From Delphinus delphis (lineage: Eukaryota > Chordata > Mammalia > Artiodactyla > Delphinidae): 64,000 nt of DNA. The notes beneath the pieces were generated by a model, which saw nothing but the letters and a program-made list of their open reading frames with translations, did no database searches and was not told the DNA's origin. Positions 19,901-32,897 of this stretch are shown here, in pieces. Position numbers and translations under genes: made by a program. The stretch spans positions 124,272,582 to 124,336,581 of the forward strand of contig NC_082683.1 in NCBI RefSeq assembly GCF_949987515.2. The letters run 5' to 3'. The stretch's first letter is position 1. Each line of letters starts with the position of its first letter.

Positions 19901-22830
19901 GCCGAGGGCGCTAGCTCTTGCGTGAAAGCTCATGCTTTGCCTTATCTCTGGAGGCCTGTGGCCAGTTTGTTCAGACAGCTCCAGTCCGGACACCTCGGCA
20001 GCTTGTGGGTGATCCCGCCTTCCAGGATCTTCCAGACTGAAATTTTCCTTCTGCCGCCTTACCCTTTGGTTGCTTCCCTACTTGTTTTTGTCTGCCGGCC
20101 TGTAGGAGTAAGAAATCTACTTCAAATATGCTGAAAGCTGTTACCAAGCAACTGTGCTGGTTAAAAGCAACCTCGTGGGTGAGATGACGAGTGGAGAGTT
20201 AGGGTTTTAGGTCCTGTGGTTGGTTGTGGTCTCTGTTTCCCTGCTCCCCTGCCTTCTATCCTACCCCCTTCACTGCTGGGTGAAGGAGAGATCCTTGCAT
20301 TCTGGAACGAAGGGAACCCTTGAGGCAGCTGTTTTGTAGACAAGGAATGTGTTCATGCAAGGCTGTGCTTCCAACCGCTGGGTGGGAGCGCTGGCCTGAA
20401 CGCTCTTCCCTGGCCGTGTTTGCCTGTGACCGCTGTGTGGGGAGCAGCATTGCTCTCCAGACTTGGAGAACCGGCTTCCAGTGCTCTTGGCCCTCTCTGC
20501 CTTCACCCCACCCCTGAGAGACTGGGCGGGTCTGTTTACTAACTCGCTGCTTCCCATCTCCTCCTGTCTCGCTGTCTAAGAGGTCTCCCCTTTTGCCCGA
20601 TGTGCTCAGGGGAACCTCTGGCTCTCCAGCCCCTCTGCGTGGCTGTGCCTGTGGCCACTGCTGCTGAGACCCAGCCGAGGTTCCTGCTCTCCCTCCCTCC
20701 CACAGACGGGCCGTCTTATCCTTGGGAAGGACCGACCACTCTCTGCAGCTGAGCATTCTCACCGGCTTCACTGTCTCAGTGCTTGGAGCTCCTGTGCATA
20801 TCACGCCTGTACGGTGACTGTGGGTTATCCACCTGAGTGCTACCTTCCACCCTAATCGGTACATGCTCAGGGAGTAGGAAATACAATCATGAAATGCCTC
20901 TAAATAAAATTACTTTTGGATACTTCTGTTAGAAAAGATAATTAAGAAGTGGGTCATACCTTAAAAAAAACCAAAAGGGGTGTGGGGATACCGGTTTGGC
21001 TGCTTCTGCTTTTGATAGCTCCACGAGAGTGACATGTGTTGGAACACGTGTGATGAGACTTGGTGGAATGAATTAGGGAATGGAGCTGCAGCCCTGTGGC
21101 TGTGGAGTCCTTTTTCTATGGGGCTGCCTACACCTGTCTTGCCTTCTCGTCTCTTTCCTTAGATAACTTCTGACTAGGGTCTGCTGTAGGATTCCAGATA
21201 CTTCAAAATCCACAACCCATCCTTCAACTTCATTTTCAGCAGATCAACAACGACAGAAATCAGTGTTTAAGGTTTATAGAGCCATGTTGCTAGATTACAG
21301 GCATTGTTCTTTTGGTTTTAAAAATCCAAGACAAAATTTTTAAGATAAGTTTGAAGATGTGCCGTAGCTTCCTTGCAGATAGCATTTTAAAGAAAGCGAA
21401 CAGACCTTCACCTGAAGTTAAATACTGATTGATATCTGTGTAGCTCTCGGTAAGATTGACAAAAGAATTTACATTTAGAAGTCTAAACTTTTTAGCAATT
21501 TCTATTTAAGAAGTTGGGGGATTAAATCATGTGACTTTCAAGCACCTTCTAATTCATAATTTTATGCAGTTCTGAGATCTGGAGGATTTTTTGTCAAGTG
21601 AAGAGGAGAGTGCCGTGCAGTGTTCTTGCCTCCAGTTTACTTGAGATAGGGCGTTTAGTCCCGCTTTTCGGTTATTTCTAGTTCTACCCTGAATGCATAG
21701 GTGACACTCCTAAGCCCCTGGTACACTTAAGCTTTGCTGTTGAGGGCTCAGATTTCTGTCCCTTGACCTCACAAAGGGCCTCACAAAGCACCGGCAGAGG
21801 TCTCACCGCAGAGCTTGTGAGCAGAGCCCATGGTCCATCAGAGCCTTTGTTAATGTACATTGACTGAATAAAATTATGTGCTTCTTAGCAGGAGCTGATA
21901 AACTGACGATGGGCTTGGAAATGTACAAAAAATTTTCTATAGACGGAATGAGCTGAAAGCAGGGAAGAGTGTGTTCACTAGATAGGAGGAACATGGCTAT
22001 TTGGAGTGAAAGGTCAGTCCACAGCATCGTAATAAACAATTACTACTGATGTGGATATTCACAACAAAGTAATGACACTACACTTAATAAACAGCACCAA
22101 AAAATAGACATAGCATGGACAAAAGTTCCCTGATATAAATGGCTGCGTAGACTTAATATCCTTGTGGATCCTTGGGAGGTATCCTTTGAGACCAAACTGA
22201 GACTTGTCAGAGAATGTTGCCCTCTGCCTGTTGAACTACCATACTACAAGAAGAAGTAATGAGCCTTAAGTACGGATGAACCTTGTGTAATGTCTTAAAG
22301 GGGAACCATAGTTTACATGCAATCTTGTGGTCTTTGTGCTATGAGAAGTGCTTATTTTGCCTTTTTCAATATTTTTGCTTGACTTTGCCATTTGGAACAA
22401 GGAAAACAAAAAAAACCTCTGATCTTTCACTGCTTTTGTACATTCTGATTGTGCAGTTAAGGGTAAGGATGCTCAAAAGCCCATGGGGAATTTATATGCG
22501 TTCAGAACGTTGTACCTGTTTTAGTATGATGAGCTTTTAAAACACTTTGTTAAAACATCAATTTTTGTAATTGTATAGATACTCAGCTAATTTTGAATGC
22601 TGCTGGTGGCATACCTAAATTTTCATATCGCAAAATATATTCTTGTGTGCTGCTTTTCCTACCTTGAGATGCTCTTTCGTACAGTGAAGATTGTTTTCTT
22701 TTTACTAACTCATTTCAGAGAAAGAATTTTACTGTTAAGTAAGCTGTTTTTTTCCCCCAAGTATCACAAAACAATTCTTTTTTTTTTTGCTTTTTTCCTC
22801 CAATAAATGATAGCATTATGATCTTTAGTA

Positions 22831-23159
22831 AATCTAGTGTTGTCTCTTATTCATGTTTGTTTTTCCAGGAGTCACTGAGCCAAATGAAGATTGCAGGACT
22901 ATGAGAAAAGACCATGTCTTTAATATGAATCCTTAATGGTAGTGTACATCGTAGGCACTTAAAAGATGTTTTTTGAGATAAATTGATATGTTTAGCCTCT
23001 CTTTCAAATGACTTCAGGATAAACACAGGTCTAAGGACAGTTCTGAAGGTTTTTGAAAGGTAAGACATTTCAAATGTTTATTTTGGAATATTCCCACACA
23101 CCTAGCTGGATAAGTCACTTTATGGAAACTAGGTTGTCAAATTAATTACTAAAAGGTTT
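22831..23159. other. Intergenic, nothing recognised
   Basis: This is the short AT-rich stretch between the last SFT2D2 poly(A) signal and the L1 block. No gene is seen. Confidence 0.35.
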
Positions 23160-23995
23160 TTAGTAATATCTCCTTATTCTTTTAATGTCTGTAGCACTTG
23201 TAGTTATGCCAGTTTTTCATTGCTGATACTGGTTATTTGTATCTTTCTTTATCTCTATCAGTTTAGCTTGAGGTTTATCAATTGTATTGATAGTTTCAAA
23301 GATAACTCAGTTAAAAAAATTTGAACATTTAACTAAAGAAGATATGTGAATGGCAAGCAAGCACATCTAATACATACAATGTTATCATTATATGAAGTTT
23401 AATGAAAACAGGTAAAACTCAATTCTAGACTTCAAAGACACATTCTTAGGTGGTAAAACTATAATGAAAGCAAGGAAGTTATTTGCATAAAAGTTTGCAT
23501 AGTGATTGGTTTGAGAGGGACGGAGAGGTTAATGATTGGGAAGGGACAGGATGTGGAGGGAAACCCTGGGTATTGGTTGTGTTTTATTTCTTGATCAGAT
23601 GGTACTTACAAGGTGTTCACTGGTAAATCATTGCACTGTGTGTTTTCTGTGTATGTGCACTTCTGTGATGTGTTATATTTTATAATAAAAGAACCAGCTT
23701 TGGTTTCATTGATTTTCACTATTGGTTGTCTGTTTTCTATTTAATTGATTTCTTTTTGTTTTTGTTTTGTCCAATAACTGTTTATTGTGCTTGCTTTTAC
23801 AATAATTGATTTCTTTTTATTACTTCTTTTCTTATATTTACTTTAGATTTATCTTTTCCACCTTTTTAAAATTTATTTACATTTTTCCTGTTTATTCTTA
23901 TACATCCAGCATTCAAGTTATAAAAATTTAAAACAACATATTTAGTTAAAAAAATGGAGACTTTGGGGATAAAACCCAATGGACTAAGGCTCAGT
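23160..23995 (-). mobile_element. Old L1 (minus) interrupted by a plus-strand L1 3' end
   Basis: At 23160-23325 reverse-strand ORF2 text appears (TGATACTGGTTATTTGTATC, GAGGTTTATCAATTGTATTG). At about 23325-23690 a plus-strand L1 3' end is inserted (AGAAGATATGTGAATGGCAA to an AATAAAAGAACC-like end). Reverse ORF2 text then resumes (AACCAGCTTTGGTTTCATTG). This is a nested arrangement of decayed elements. Confidence 0.65.
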
Positions 23996-24004
23996 CTCTT
24001 ATTT

Positions 24005-27000
24005 TTTATTTTCCTTGTTGGTTATTTATTTTAAATATAGCAGTGTGTACATGTCAATTGCAAACTCCCTAACTTTCCCTCTCCCCCCACCCTTCCCCCC
24101 AGTAACCATAAGTTCATTCTCTAAGTTTGTGAGTCTGTTTCTGTTTTGTAAATAAGTTCATTTGTATCATTTTTTTTTTTAGATTCTGCATATAAGTGAT
24201 ATGATATTTCTCTTTTTCTGACTTACTTCACTCAGTATGACAATCTCTGGGTCCATCCATGTTGCTGCAAATGGCGTTATTTCATTCTTTTTAGTGGCTG
24301 AGTAATATTCCATTGTATATATGTACTACAACTTCTTTATTCATTCCTCTATAGATGGACATTTAGGTTGCTTCCATGTCTTGGCTACTGTAAACAGTTC
24401 TGCAATGAACATTGGGGTGCAGGTATCCTTTTGAACCATGTTTTTCTCTGGATATATGCCCAGGAGTGGGATTGCAGTATCATATGGTAGCTCTATTTTT
24501 AGTTTTTTAAGGAACCTCCATACTGTTCTCCATAATGGCTGTACCAATTTACATTCCCACCAACAGTAGGAGAATTTCCTTCTCTCCACACCCTCTCTAG
24601 CATTTATTGCTTACGGATTTTTTGATGATGGCCATTCTGACTGGTGTGAGGTGATACTTCACTGTAGTTTTGATTTGCATTTCTCTAATGATTAGCAATG
24701 CTGAACATCTTTTCATGTGCCTCTTGGCCATTTGTATGTCTCCTTTGGAGAAATGTCTATTTAGTTCTTTTGCCTATTTTTCGATTGGGTTGTTTGTTTT
24801 TTTGATATTGAGCTGCATGAGCTGCTTGTATATTTTGGAGACTAATCCTTTGTCAGTCACATCATTTGCAAATATTTTCTCCCATTCTGTGAGTTCTGTT
24901 CATTTTGTTTATGGTTTCCTTTGCTGTGCAAAAGCTTTTGAGTTTAATTAGGTCCCATTTGTTTAATTTTGTTTTTATTTCCATTACTCTTGGAGACAGG
25001 TCAAAAAAGATATTGCTGTGATTTATGTCAGAAAGTGTTCTGCCTATGTTTTCCTCTAAGAGTTTTATAGTGTCCAGTCTCACATTTGGGTCTTTAATCC
25101 ATTTTGAGTCTATTTTTGTTTATGGTGTTAGGGAGTGTCCTAATTTCATTTTTTTACATGTAGCTGTCTAGTTTTACCAGCACCATTTATTGAAAAGACT
25201 GTCTTTCCTCCATTGTATAGTCTTGCCTCCTTCATTGTAGATTAATTGACCATAGGTGCATGGGTTTATTTCTGGGCTTTCTAACCTGTTCCATTGATCT
25301 ATATTTCTGTTTTTGTGCCAGTAGCATACTGTTTTGATGGCTATACCTTTGTAGTATAGTCTGAAGTCCTGATTCCTCCAGCTCCGTTTTCCTCTCTCAA
25401 GACTGCTTTGGCTGTTTGGGATCTTTTGTGTCTCCATACAGATTTTAAGATTTTTTGTTCTAGTTCCATGAAAAATGCCATTGGTAGTTTGATAGGGATT
25501 GCATTGAATCTGTAGATTGCCCTGGGTAGTATAGTCATTTTCACAGTGTTGATTCTCCCCATCCAAGAACATGATATATCTCTCCATCTGTTTGCGTTAT
25601 CTTCAATTTCTTTTGTCAGCATCTTATAGTTTTCGGAGTACAGGTCTTTTGTCTCCTTAGGTAAGTTTATTCCTAGGTATTTTATTCTTTTTGGTTTGAT
25701 GGTAAATGGGATTGTTTTTTGAATTTCTCTTTCTGATCTTTCATTGTTACTGTATAGGAATGCAAGAGATTTCTGTGCATTTTTTTGGTATCATGCAACT
25801 TTACCAAATTCATTGATTAGCTCTAGTAATCAGTTTTCTGGCGGCCTCTTTAGGATTATCTATGTATAGTATGATGTCATCTGCAAACAGTGACAGTTTT
25901 ACTTCTTCTTTTCCAATCTGTATTCCTTTTATTTCTTTTTCTTTTCTGATTGCCATGGCTAGGACTTCCAAAACTATGTTGAATAATAGCGGTGAGAGTG
26001 GACATCCTTGTCTTGTTCCTAATCTTAGAGGAAATGCTTTCAGTTTTTCACCATTGAGTATGATGTTAGCTGTATGTTTGTCATCTATGGCCTTTATTAT
26101 GTTGAGGTAGGTTCGCTCTGTGCCCCCTTTCTGGAGAGTTTTTATCATAAATTGGTGTTGCATTTTGTCAAAAGCTTTTTCTGCATCTGTTGAGATGATC
26201 ATATGGTTTTTATTCTTTAATTTGTTGATGTGGTGTGTCACATTGATTGATTTGCAGATACTGAAAAATTCTTGCATCCCTGGGATAAATCCCACTTGAT
26301 CATTTGTATGATCCTTTTAATGTATTGTTGGATTCGGATTGCTGGTATTTTGTTGAGGATTTTTGTGTTCATCAGTGATATTGGCCTGTAGTTTTCTTTT
26401 TTTGTGGTATCTTTGTCTGGTTTTGGTATCAGGGTGATGGTGGCCTCGTAGAATGAGTTTGGGAGTTTTCCTTCCTCGGCAATTTTTTTGGACAAGTTTT
26501 GAGAAGGATAGGTGTTAGCTCTTCTCTAAATATTTGATAGAATTGTCCTGTGAAGCCACAGTTTCAATTTCAGTACTTGTGATTGGTCTGTTCATATTTT
26601 CTACTTCTTCCTGGTTCAGTCTTGGGAGAGTGTACCGTTTTAAGCATTTGCCCATTTCTTCCAGGTTGTCCATTTTATTGGCATACAGTTGCTTGTAGTA
26701 GTCTCTTATGCTCCTTTGTATATTTGTGGCGTCAGTTGTAACTTCTCCTTTTTCATTTTATTGACTTGAGTCCTCTCTCTTTTTTTCTTAATGAGGCTGG
26801 CTAAAGGTTTATCAATTTTGTTTATCTTTTTAAAGAACCAGCTTTTAGTTTCATTGATCTTTGCTATTGTTTTCTTTGTCTCTATTTCATTTATTTCTGC
26901 TCTGATCTTTATGCTTTTTTCCCTTCCACTAACTTTAGGTTTTGCTTGTTCTTCTTTCTCTAGTTGCTTTAGGTGTAAGGCTAGGTTATTTATTTGAGAT

Positions 27001-29165
27001 TTTTCTTGTTTCCTGAGATAAGCTTGTATTGCTATAAACTTCCCTCTTAGAACTGCTTTTGTTGCATCCCATAGGTTTTGGATCATTGTGCTTTCGTTTT
27101 CATTTGTCTCTAGGAATTTTTTGATTTCCTGTTCGATTTCTTCAGTGACCCATTGGTTGTTTAGTAGCATAGTGTTTAGTCTCCACGTGTTTGTGATTTT
27201 TATAGTTTTTTTTCATTATTTTTAATCTTATAGTGTTATGGTCAGAAATGATGCTTGATATGATTTCAATTTTCTTAAATTTACTGAGGCTCGCTTTGTG
27301 GCCCAGCATTTGGTCAGGCCTGGAGAATGTTCCATGTGCACAAGAGAAGAATGTGTATTCTGCTGCTTTTGGATGGAATGCTCTATAAATATCAATTAAG
27401 TATAAGTCTGTCTGGTCCTCGAGGGTCATTTAAGGCCTGTGTTTCCGTATTGATTTTCTGTCTGGATGATCTGTCCATTGATGAAAGTGGGGTGTTAAAG
27501 TCCCGCACTATTCTTGTGTTACTGTTGATTTCTCCCTTTATGACTTTTAGTACTTGCCTTATGTATTTGAGGTGCTCCTATGTTTGGTGCATATATGTTT
27601 ACAATTGTTATATCTTCTTCTTGGATTGATCCCTTGATCATTATGTAATGTCCTTTTTTGTCTCTTATAACAGTCTTTATCTAAAAGTCTATTTTGTCTA
27701 ATATGAGAATTGCTACTCCAGCTTTCTTTTGATTTCCATTTGCATGGAATACCTTTTTTCCATCCCCTCACTGTCAGTCTGTATGTGTCCCTAGGGCTGA
27801 AGTGGGTCTCTTGTAGACAGCATATATATGGGTTTTATTTTTGTATCCATTCAGCCAGTCTGTGTCTTTTGGTTGGAGCATTTAATCCATTTACATTTAA
27901 GGTGATTATTAATATGTATGTTCCTGTTGCCATTTTCTTAATTGTTTTGGGTTTGTTTTTGTAGGTCTTTTTTCTTCCCTTCCTCTTTTGTTCTCTTGTG
28001 GTTTGATGATCCTCTTCAGTGTTGTGTTTGGGTTGCTTTTTCTTTTTTGCATGTGTATCTCTTGTAGTTTTTGGGTTTGCTGTTCCCATGAGGTTTTAAT
28101 ATAGTAGTCTATATATGTACAAGGTTGTTCTAAGTTGCTGGTCTCTCTCCCACCTAGAGAAGTTCCTTTAGCATTTGTTGCAAAGCTGGTCTGGTGGTGC
28201 TGAATTTTCTTTGCTTTTGCTTGTCTGTAAGGCTTTTTATTTCTCCATCCAATCTGAATGAGAGCCTGCTGGGTTGAGTATTCTTGGTTGTAGGATCTTC
28301 CCTTTCATCATAAATATATGATGCCACTCCCTTCTGGCCTGCGGAGTTTCTGCTGAGAAATCAGCTGTTAACCTTATGGGAGTTCCCTTGTATGCTATTT
28401 GTTGTTTTTCCCTTGTTCCTTTTAATATTTTTCTTTGTCTTTACTTTTTGTCAATTTGATTACTGTGTGTCTTGGCATGTACCTTCTTGGTTTATCCTGC
28501 CTGGGACTCTCTGCGCTTCCTGGACTTGGGTGACTGTTTCCTTTCGCACGTTAAGAACGTTTTCAGCAATTATCTCTTTGAATATTTTCTAAGGTTCTTT
28601 CTCTCTCTCTTCTCCTCTGGGACCCCTATACTGTGAATGTTGGTGCATTTAATGTCCCAGAGGTCTCTTAGGCTGTCTTCATTTCTTTTCATTCTTTTTT
28701 CTTTATTCTGTTCCATGGCAGTGATTTCCACCATTCTGTCTTCCAGGTCACTTATCTGTTCTTCTGCTTCAGTTATTCTGCTATTGATTCCTTCTAGCAT
28801 ATTTTTCATTTCAGTTACTTTATTGTTTTATTGTTCATCTTTATTTGTTTGTTCTTTAGTTCTTCTAGGTCTTTGTTAAACATTTCTTGCGTCTTCTTGA
28901 TCCTTGCCTCCATTCTTTATCCAAGATCCTGGATCATCTTCACTATCATTCTTCTGAATTCTTTTTCTGGAAGGTTGCCTATCTCCACTTGACTTAGTTG
29001 TTTTTCTGGGGTTTTATCTTGTTCCTTCATCTGGGACATATACCTCTGCCATTTCATTTTGTCTAATTTTCTGTGATTGTGGTTTCTGTTCCACAGGCTG
29101 CAGGACTGTAGTCCTTGCTTCTGCTGTCTGCCCTCTGGTGGATGAGGCTGTCTTCAGCTTTTTAA
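24005..29165 (-). mobile_element. Near-full-length L1 (minus), coding-dead
   Basis: Read on the minus strand this is an L1 of about 5.2 kb. ORF1 remains at about 29040-28130, with coiled-coil text (ITEAEEQISDLEDRM at about 28770) and the C-terminal region. ORF2 begins at an ATG at 27933-27931 (MATGTYILIITLNVNGLNA, endonuclease). The reverse transcriptase has [16 protein letters not shown] and the catalytic FADDIILYI (about 25860-25890). The 3' UTR lies at 24005-24340. ORF2 is scattered across frames with stops, for example an early stop near 24341, so it is not active. It looks younger than the surrounding L1 and sits inside it. Confidence 0.88.
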
Positions 29166-29960
29166 GTTAGATGCTTAAATAATTGATTTTAGATCATTCT
29201 TTTCTAATATAATTTCATACTATAAATTTCTCTCTAAGCACTGTTTTAGCTGCATCTCACAAATTTTGATACATTGTATTTTCATTTTAATTCAGTTCAG
29301 TATATTTTCTTATTCCTCCATGATTTTTTTCTTTGACCTGTTGATTATATAGAAGTGTGTTTAATTTTCAAATATTGGAGATTTTCTGGATGTCTGTTAT
29401 TGATTTATAACTTAATTCCATTGTAGTCAGAGAACATATTCTATATTATCTTCATGATTTTAAATATATTGGGACTTGTTTTATGGCCCAGCATATAGTC
29501 CATCTTGATGGATGTTCCTTGTATATTTGAAAAGCATGTATATTAAGCAGTGGCTGTGTGGAGTGCTGTATAGCTATCAGTTTAGATCAGATTGATTGGT
29601 TGATAGTACTGTTTACGTTCTAACCTTACTGATTTTGTCTACTTCTATAAGTTACTGAGAGAGATGTGTTAATTATAATTTGAATTTAACTATCCATTCA
29701 ACCAGCTTTTTTATAATTTATTTAAAACATTAAAAAATAAAATATGCATAGAGAAACAAAATAAAATATGAAACAAACAAAAATGTATAGCTCAATGAAT
29801 TATTACGAAATGATTGTATAACCACCACCCAGGTCAAGGAATAGAATGTTGTTAGCATCTCAAAGTTCCCTTATGCTTCCTTCCAGTTATTGCTTCTTGT
29901 ATTCCTCCTTCACAAAGGTGACCAGTATCCTGATTTTATAGTGTCGCTTCCTTGGTTTTC
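29166..29960 (-). mobile_element. Old L1M-type pieces (minus)
   Basis: Reverse ORF2 text (CTCTCTAAGCACTGTTTTAG, TTATGGCCCAGCATATAGTC) runs to about 29690. A reverse 3' UTR-like piece follows (TAACCACCACCCAGGTCAAG, GGTGACCAGTATCCTGATTT). It is decayed and noncoding. Confidence 0.65.
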
Positions 29961-30533
29961 TTCAGAGTTTTTTTCTTTCAGTTTTGTTGAGATACAATTG
30001 ACATAACAGTACTGTATAAGTTTAAGGCATATAGCATAATGACTTGACTTATATACATCTTGAATTAATTGCCACAATAAGTAGAGTTAACATGTATCAT
30101 CTCATTTAGATCCAAAAAAAAAAATCAAAGGAAGAAAAATATATTTTTTCCTTTGTGATGAGAACTTTTAGGATTTACTCTCTTAACAACTTTCAGATAC
30201 ACCAATACAGCAGTGTTAACTATAGTTATCATGTTGTACATTACATCCCCAACACTTATTTATCTTATAACTGGAAATTTGTAACTTCTACCCACATTCA
30301 TCCAGTTTTCATACCTCCCAACCGCTATCTCTGTTAACTCCAAATCTGATCTCTTTTTCTGTGAGGTTTTATTTGTTGTTGTTGTTTGTTTGTCTTTTAA
30401 GATTCCACATATAAGTGAGATAATACGGTATTTGTCTTTCTCTGTCTGACTTACTTCACTTAGCATAATGTCCTCAAGGTCAACCATGTTGTCATAAATG
30501 GCAGGGTTTCCTTTTTTATGGCTGAATAGTATT

Positions 30534-30534
<1 letters not shown>
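29961..30534 (-). mobile_element. L1 3' UTR and ORF2 tail (minus)
   Basis: TTTTGTTGAGATACAATTGA, CATATAGCATAATGACTTGA, GTTAACTATAGTTATCATGT and ACTTAGCATAATGTCCTCAA are the reverse 3' UTR and end of ORF2 of another L1 subfamily. It ends at a (GT)n tract. Confidence 0.75.

Positions 30535-30587
<53 letters not shown>
30535..30587. repeat. (GT)n microsatellite
   Basis: About 26 uninterrupted GT units lie within the L1 block. Confidence 0.97.
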
Positions 30588-30588
<1 letters not shown>

Positions 30589-31325
30589 CAATATCATGCT
30601 GAGTTCAGTTTGCTGGTTTTTTCTTTTTGGGGGGGGTGGATTTTTGCATCAATGTTCATAAGGGATATTGGCCTCTAGTTTTTTTTAATGGTTTCTTTGT
30701 TCTCATAGAATGAGTTAGGAAGTCTTCCCTCTTCAATTTTTGGAAAAGTTTGTGAAGGATTAGTTTTTCTTTAAATGTTTGGTAGAATTCCAGTGAATCT
30801 ATCATGTCCAGGGCCTTTCTTTGTGGAGATATTTTTGATTACTGATTCAACCTCCTTACTAGTTATAGGTCTATTCAGATTTTCTATTTCTTTGTAATTT
30901 AGTCTTGGTAAAGGACTACCAAACGTTGTGTGTCTAGAAATTTGTCCATTTAAAACTAGGTTATCTGACTATTTGGCATATAATTGTTCATAGAACTCTC
31001 TTGTCCTTTTTATTTCTGTAGGATTGGTAGTAATGCCCCCACTTTCATATCTGATTTCAGTAATTCCTGTTGTCTCTCGTGTTTTCTTAGTTCATTTGGC
31101 TAAAGGTTTGTTGATCTTATTGATCTTTTTTTGTTGTTGATCTTTTTGTTGCTCTTTTTTTCATAGATCTTGTTGATCTGTTTTGTTTAATTGATTTTTT
31201 TCTATTCCCTATTTTATCTCTGCTCTAACATTTATTATTAGTATTTTTCTACTACTAGCTTTGGGTTTAGTTCTTTTTTTCCCTAGTTCCTTAAGTTGTA
31301 AATTTAGGTTGTTGGTTTTAGATCT

Positions 31326-31420
31326 TTCTTTCATCCTTCCTTCCTTCCTTCCTTCCTTCCTTCCTTCCTTCCTTCCTCCCTCTGTCCCTCCATCCCTCCC
31401 TCCCTCCCTTCCTTCCTTTC
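31326..31420. repeat. (TTCC)n / (TCCC)n tract
   Basis: An almost pure pyrimidine run of TTCC units grades into TCCC units. It abuts the T-rich tail of the SINE on its right. Confidence 0.95.
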
Positions 31421-31843
31421 ATTTTTGGCTGCGTTGGGTCTTAGTTGCAACATGCGGGATCTTTCGTTGCTGCGTGTGGGCTCTTCATTGTGGCATGTGG
31501 GCTTCTCTCTAGTTGTGGCACACAGGCTCTGTAGTTGTGGTGAGCGGACTCTGTAGTTGTGGCGCGTGAGCTCCAGAGCACGTGGGTTTAGTAGTTGTGG
31601 TGCACAGGCTGTCTCTAGTTGTGGTGTTCAGGCTCTGTAGTTGTGGCACACAGGCTCCAGAGCGTGTGGGCTCTGTAGTTGTGACACGTGGGCTCTGAAG
31701 TTGTGGCGTGCAGGCTCAGTAATTGTGGCGTGCGGGCTTAGTTGCCCTGCGGCATGTGGGATCTTAGTTCCCCAACCAGGGATAGAACCTGTGTCCCTTG
31801 CATTGGAAGGCAGATTCTTAACCACTAGACCACCAGGGAAGTA
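31421..31843 (-). mobile_element. Older CHR-type SINE with expanded internal tandem repeat
   Basis: In reverse orientation the element starts after TTTTTGGCTGCGTTGGGTCT and ends ACCACTAGACCACCAGGGAA. Between about 31505 and 31740 it holds nine successive units of about 22-30 bases built on TAGTTGTGGCGCACAGGCTC, far more than in the copy at 4425-4655. It is about 420 bases long. Confidence 0.85.
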
Positions 31844-32688
31844 CTGTTTCTTGTTTCTTAATGTAAGCATTTATAGCTGTAAATTTCCCCCAGGACTGCC
31901 TTTGCTGCATCTCATAAATTTTGGTATGTTGTGTTTTCATTTTCATTCATCTCTAAATATTTTCTAATTTCCCTTGTGATTTCTTCTTTAATTCATTGGT
32001 TGTTTAACAGTGTGTTGTTTAATTTCCATAATTTTGTGAATTTTCCAGTATTCTTTATGTTATTCATTTTTAACTTAATTCCTTTGTGGTCGGAGAAGAT
32101 GTTCTGTATGATATATGTATCTTTTAAAATCTACTGAGACTTAATTCATGGCCTAACATATGGGCTATCTTGGAAAATGTCTCATGTGCATTTGAGAAGA
32201 ATGTTTAAGCTGTTGTTGGTTGGAGTGTTCTGTATGTCTATTAAATCTCATTTGTTTATTGTGTTAAGTCATCTGTTTCCTTACTTTCTGTCTGGTTGTT
32301 CCATTCATTATTGTAAGTGGGGTATTAAAGTCTGCAACTATAACAGAACTGCCTGTTCCTCCCTTCAGTTCTGTCAGTTTTTGCTTCGTATATTTCGATG
32401 TTCTGTCATTGTGTGCATAAATGTTTATAATAGTTATATCTCTTGCTGTATTGAAACTTTCATTAATATATAATGTACTTCTTTGTCTTTTGTAAACTTT
32501 TTTGCTTAAAGTCTGTTTTGTCTGATATAAGTATAGCCATTCCTCCTCTCTTTTTATTACCATTTGCATGAAATATCTTTTTCCATCCTTTTACTTTCGA
32601 CCTGTTTGTCTTTGGCTCTCAAGTGAGTCTCTTGTAGACAGTATGTAGTTGGACCATGTTTGTTTACCCATTCTGCCAAGTTTTGTCT

Positions 32689-32897
32689 TTTTTTTTTTTT
32701 TTTTTGCCGTACACGGACCTCTCACTGTTGTGGTCTCTCCCGTTGTGGAGCACAGGCTCCAGACACGCAGGCTCAGTGGCCATGGCTCACGGGCCTAGCC
32801 ACTCCGCGGCATGTGGGATCTTCTCGGACCAGGGCACGAACCCGTGTCCCCTGCATCGGTAGGCGGACTCTTAACTACTGCGCCACCAGGGAAGCCG
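32689..32897 (-). mobile_element. CHR-2 type SINE (minus)
   Basis: A T tail, GCCGTACACGGACCTCTCAC, the central ATGGCTCACGGGCCTAGCC, and the end GCGCCACCAGGGAAGCC show a reverse full-length copy. Flanks AGTTTTGTCTTT and AGTTTTTGTCTTT look like the target duplication. It sits inside L1 sequence. Confidence 0.93.

Larger units (their letters stand above)
17326..22830 (+). other. SFT2D2: Probable SFT2D2 3' UTR with alternative poly(A) signals
   Basis: The stretch after the stop is mostly unique, free of recent SINE or L1 insertions, and contains AATAAA hexamers at 17602, 20903, 21867, 22086 and 22802. The 22802 signal is followed by a GT-rich run (GTGTTGTCTCTTATTCATGT) typical of a cleavage region, so it may be the distal end. 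The 17602 site would give a short UTR of about 300 bases. Old MIR-type fragments lie inside at about 18390-18600, 19437-19685 and 19755-19900. The extent is inferred; no transcript evidence is available here. Confidence 0.5.

Noticed and set aside
20256..20864. 202-codon minus-strand frame in the presumed SFT2D2 3' UTR
   Set aside because: GC-rich DNA gives long chance frames; composition is low-information (Gly/Arg/Ser/Gln) with no domain, and no retrocopy features are seen.
25810..26295. Intact-looking reverse transcriptase frame
   Set aside because: It is one segment of a broken L1 ORF2; neighbouring segments lie in other frames with stops, so it is not a functional gene.
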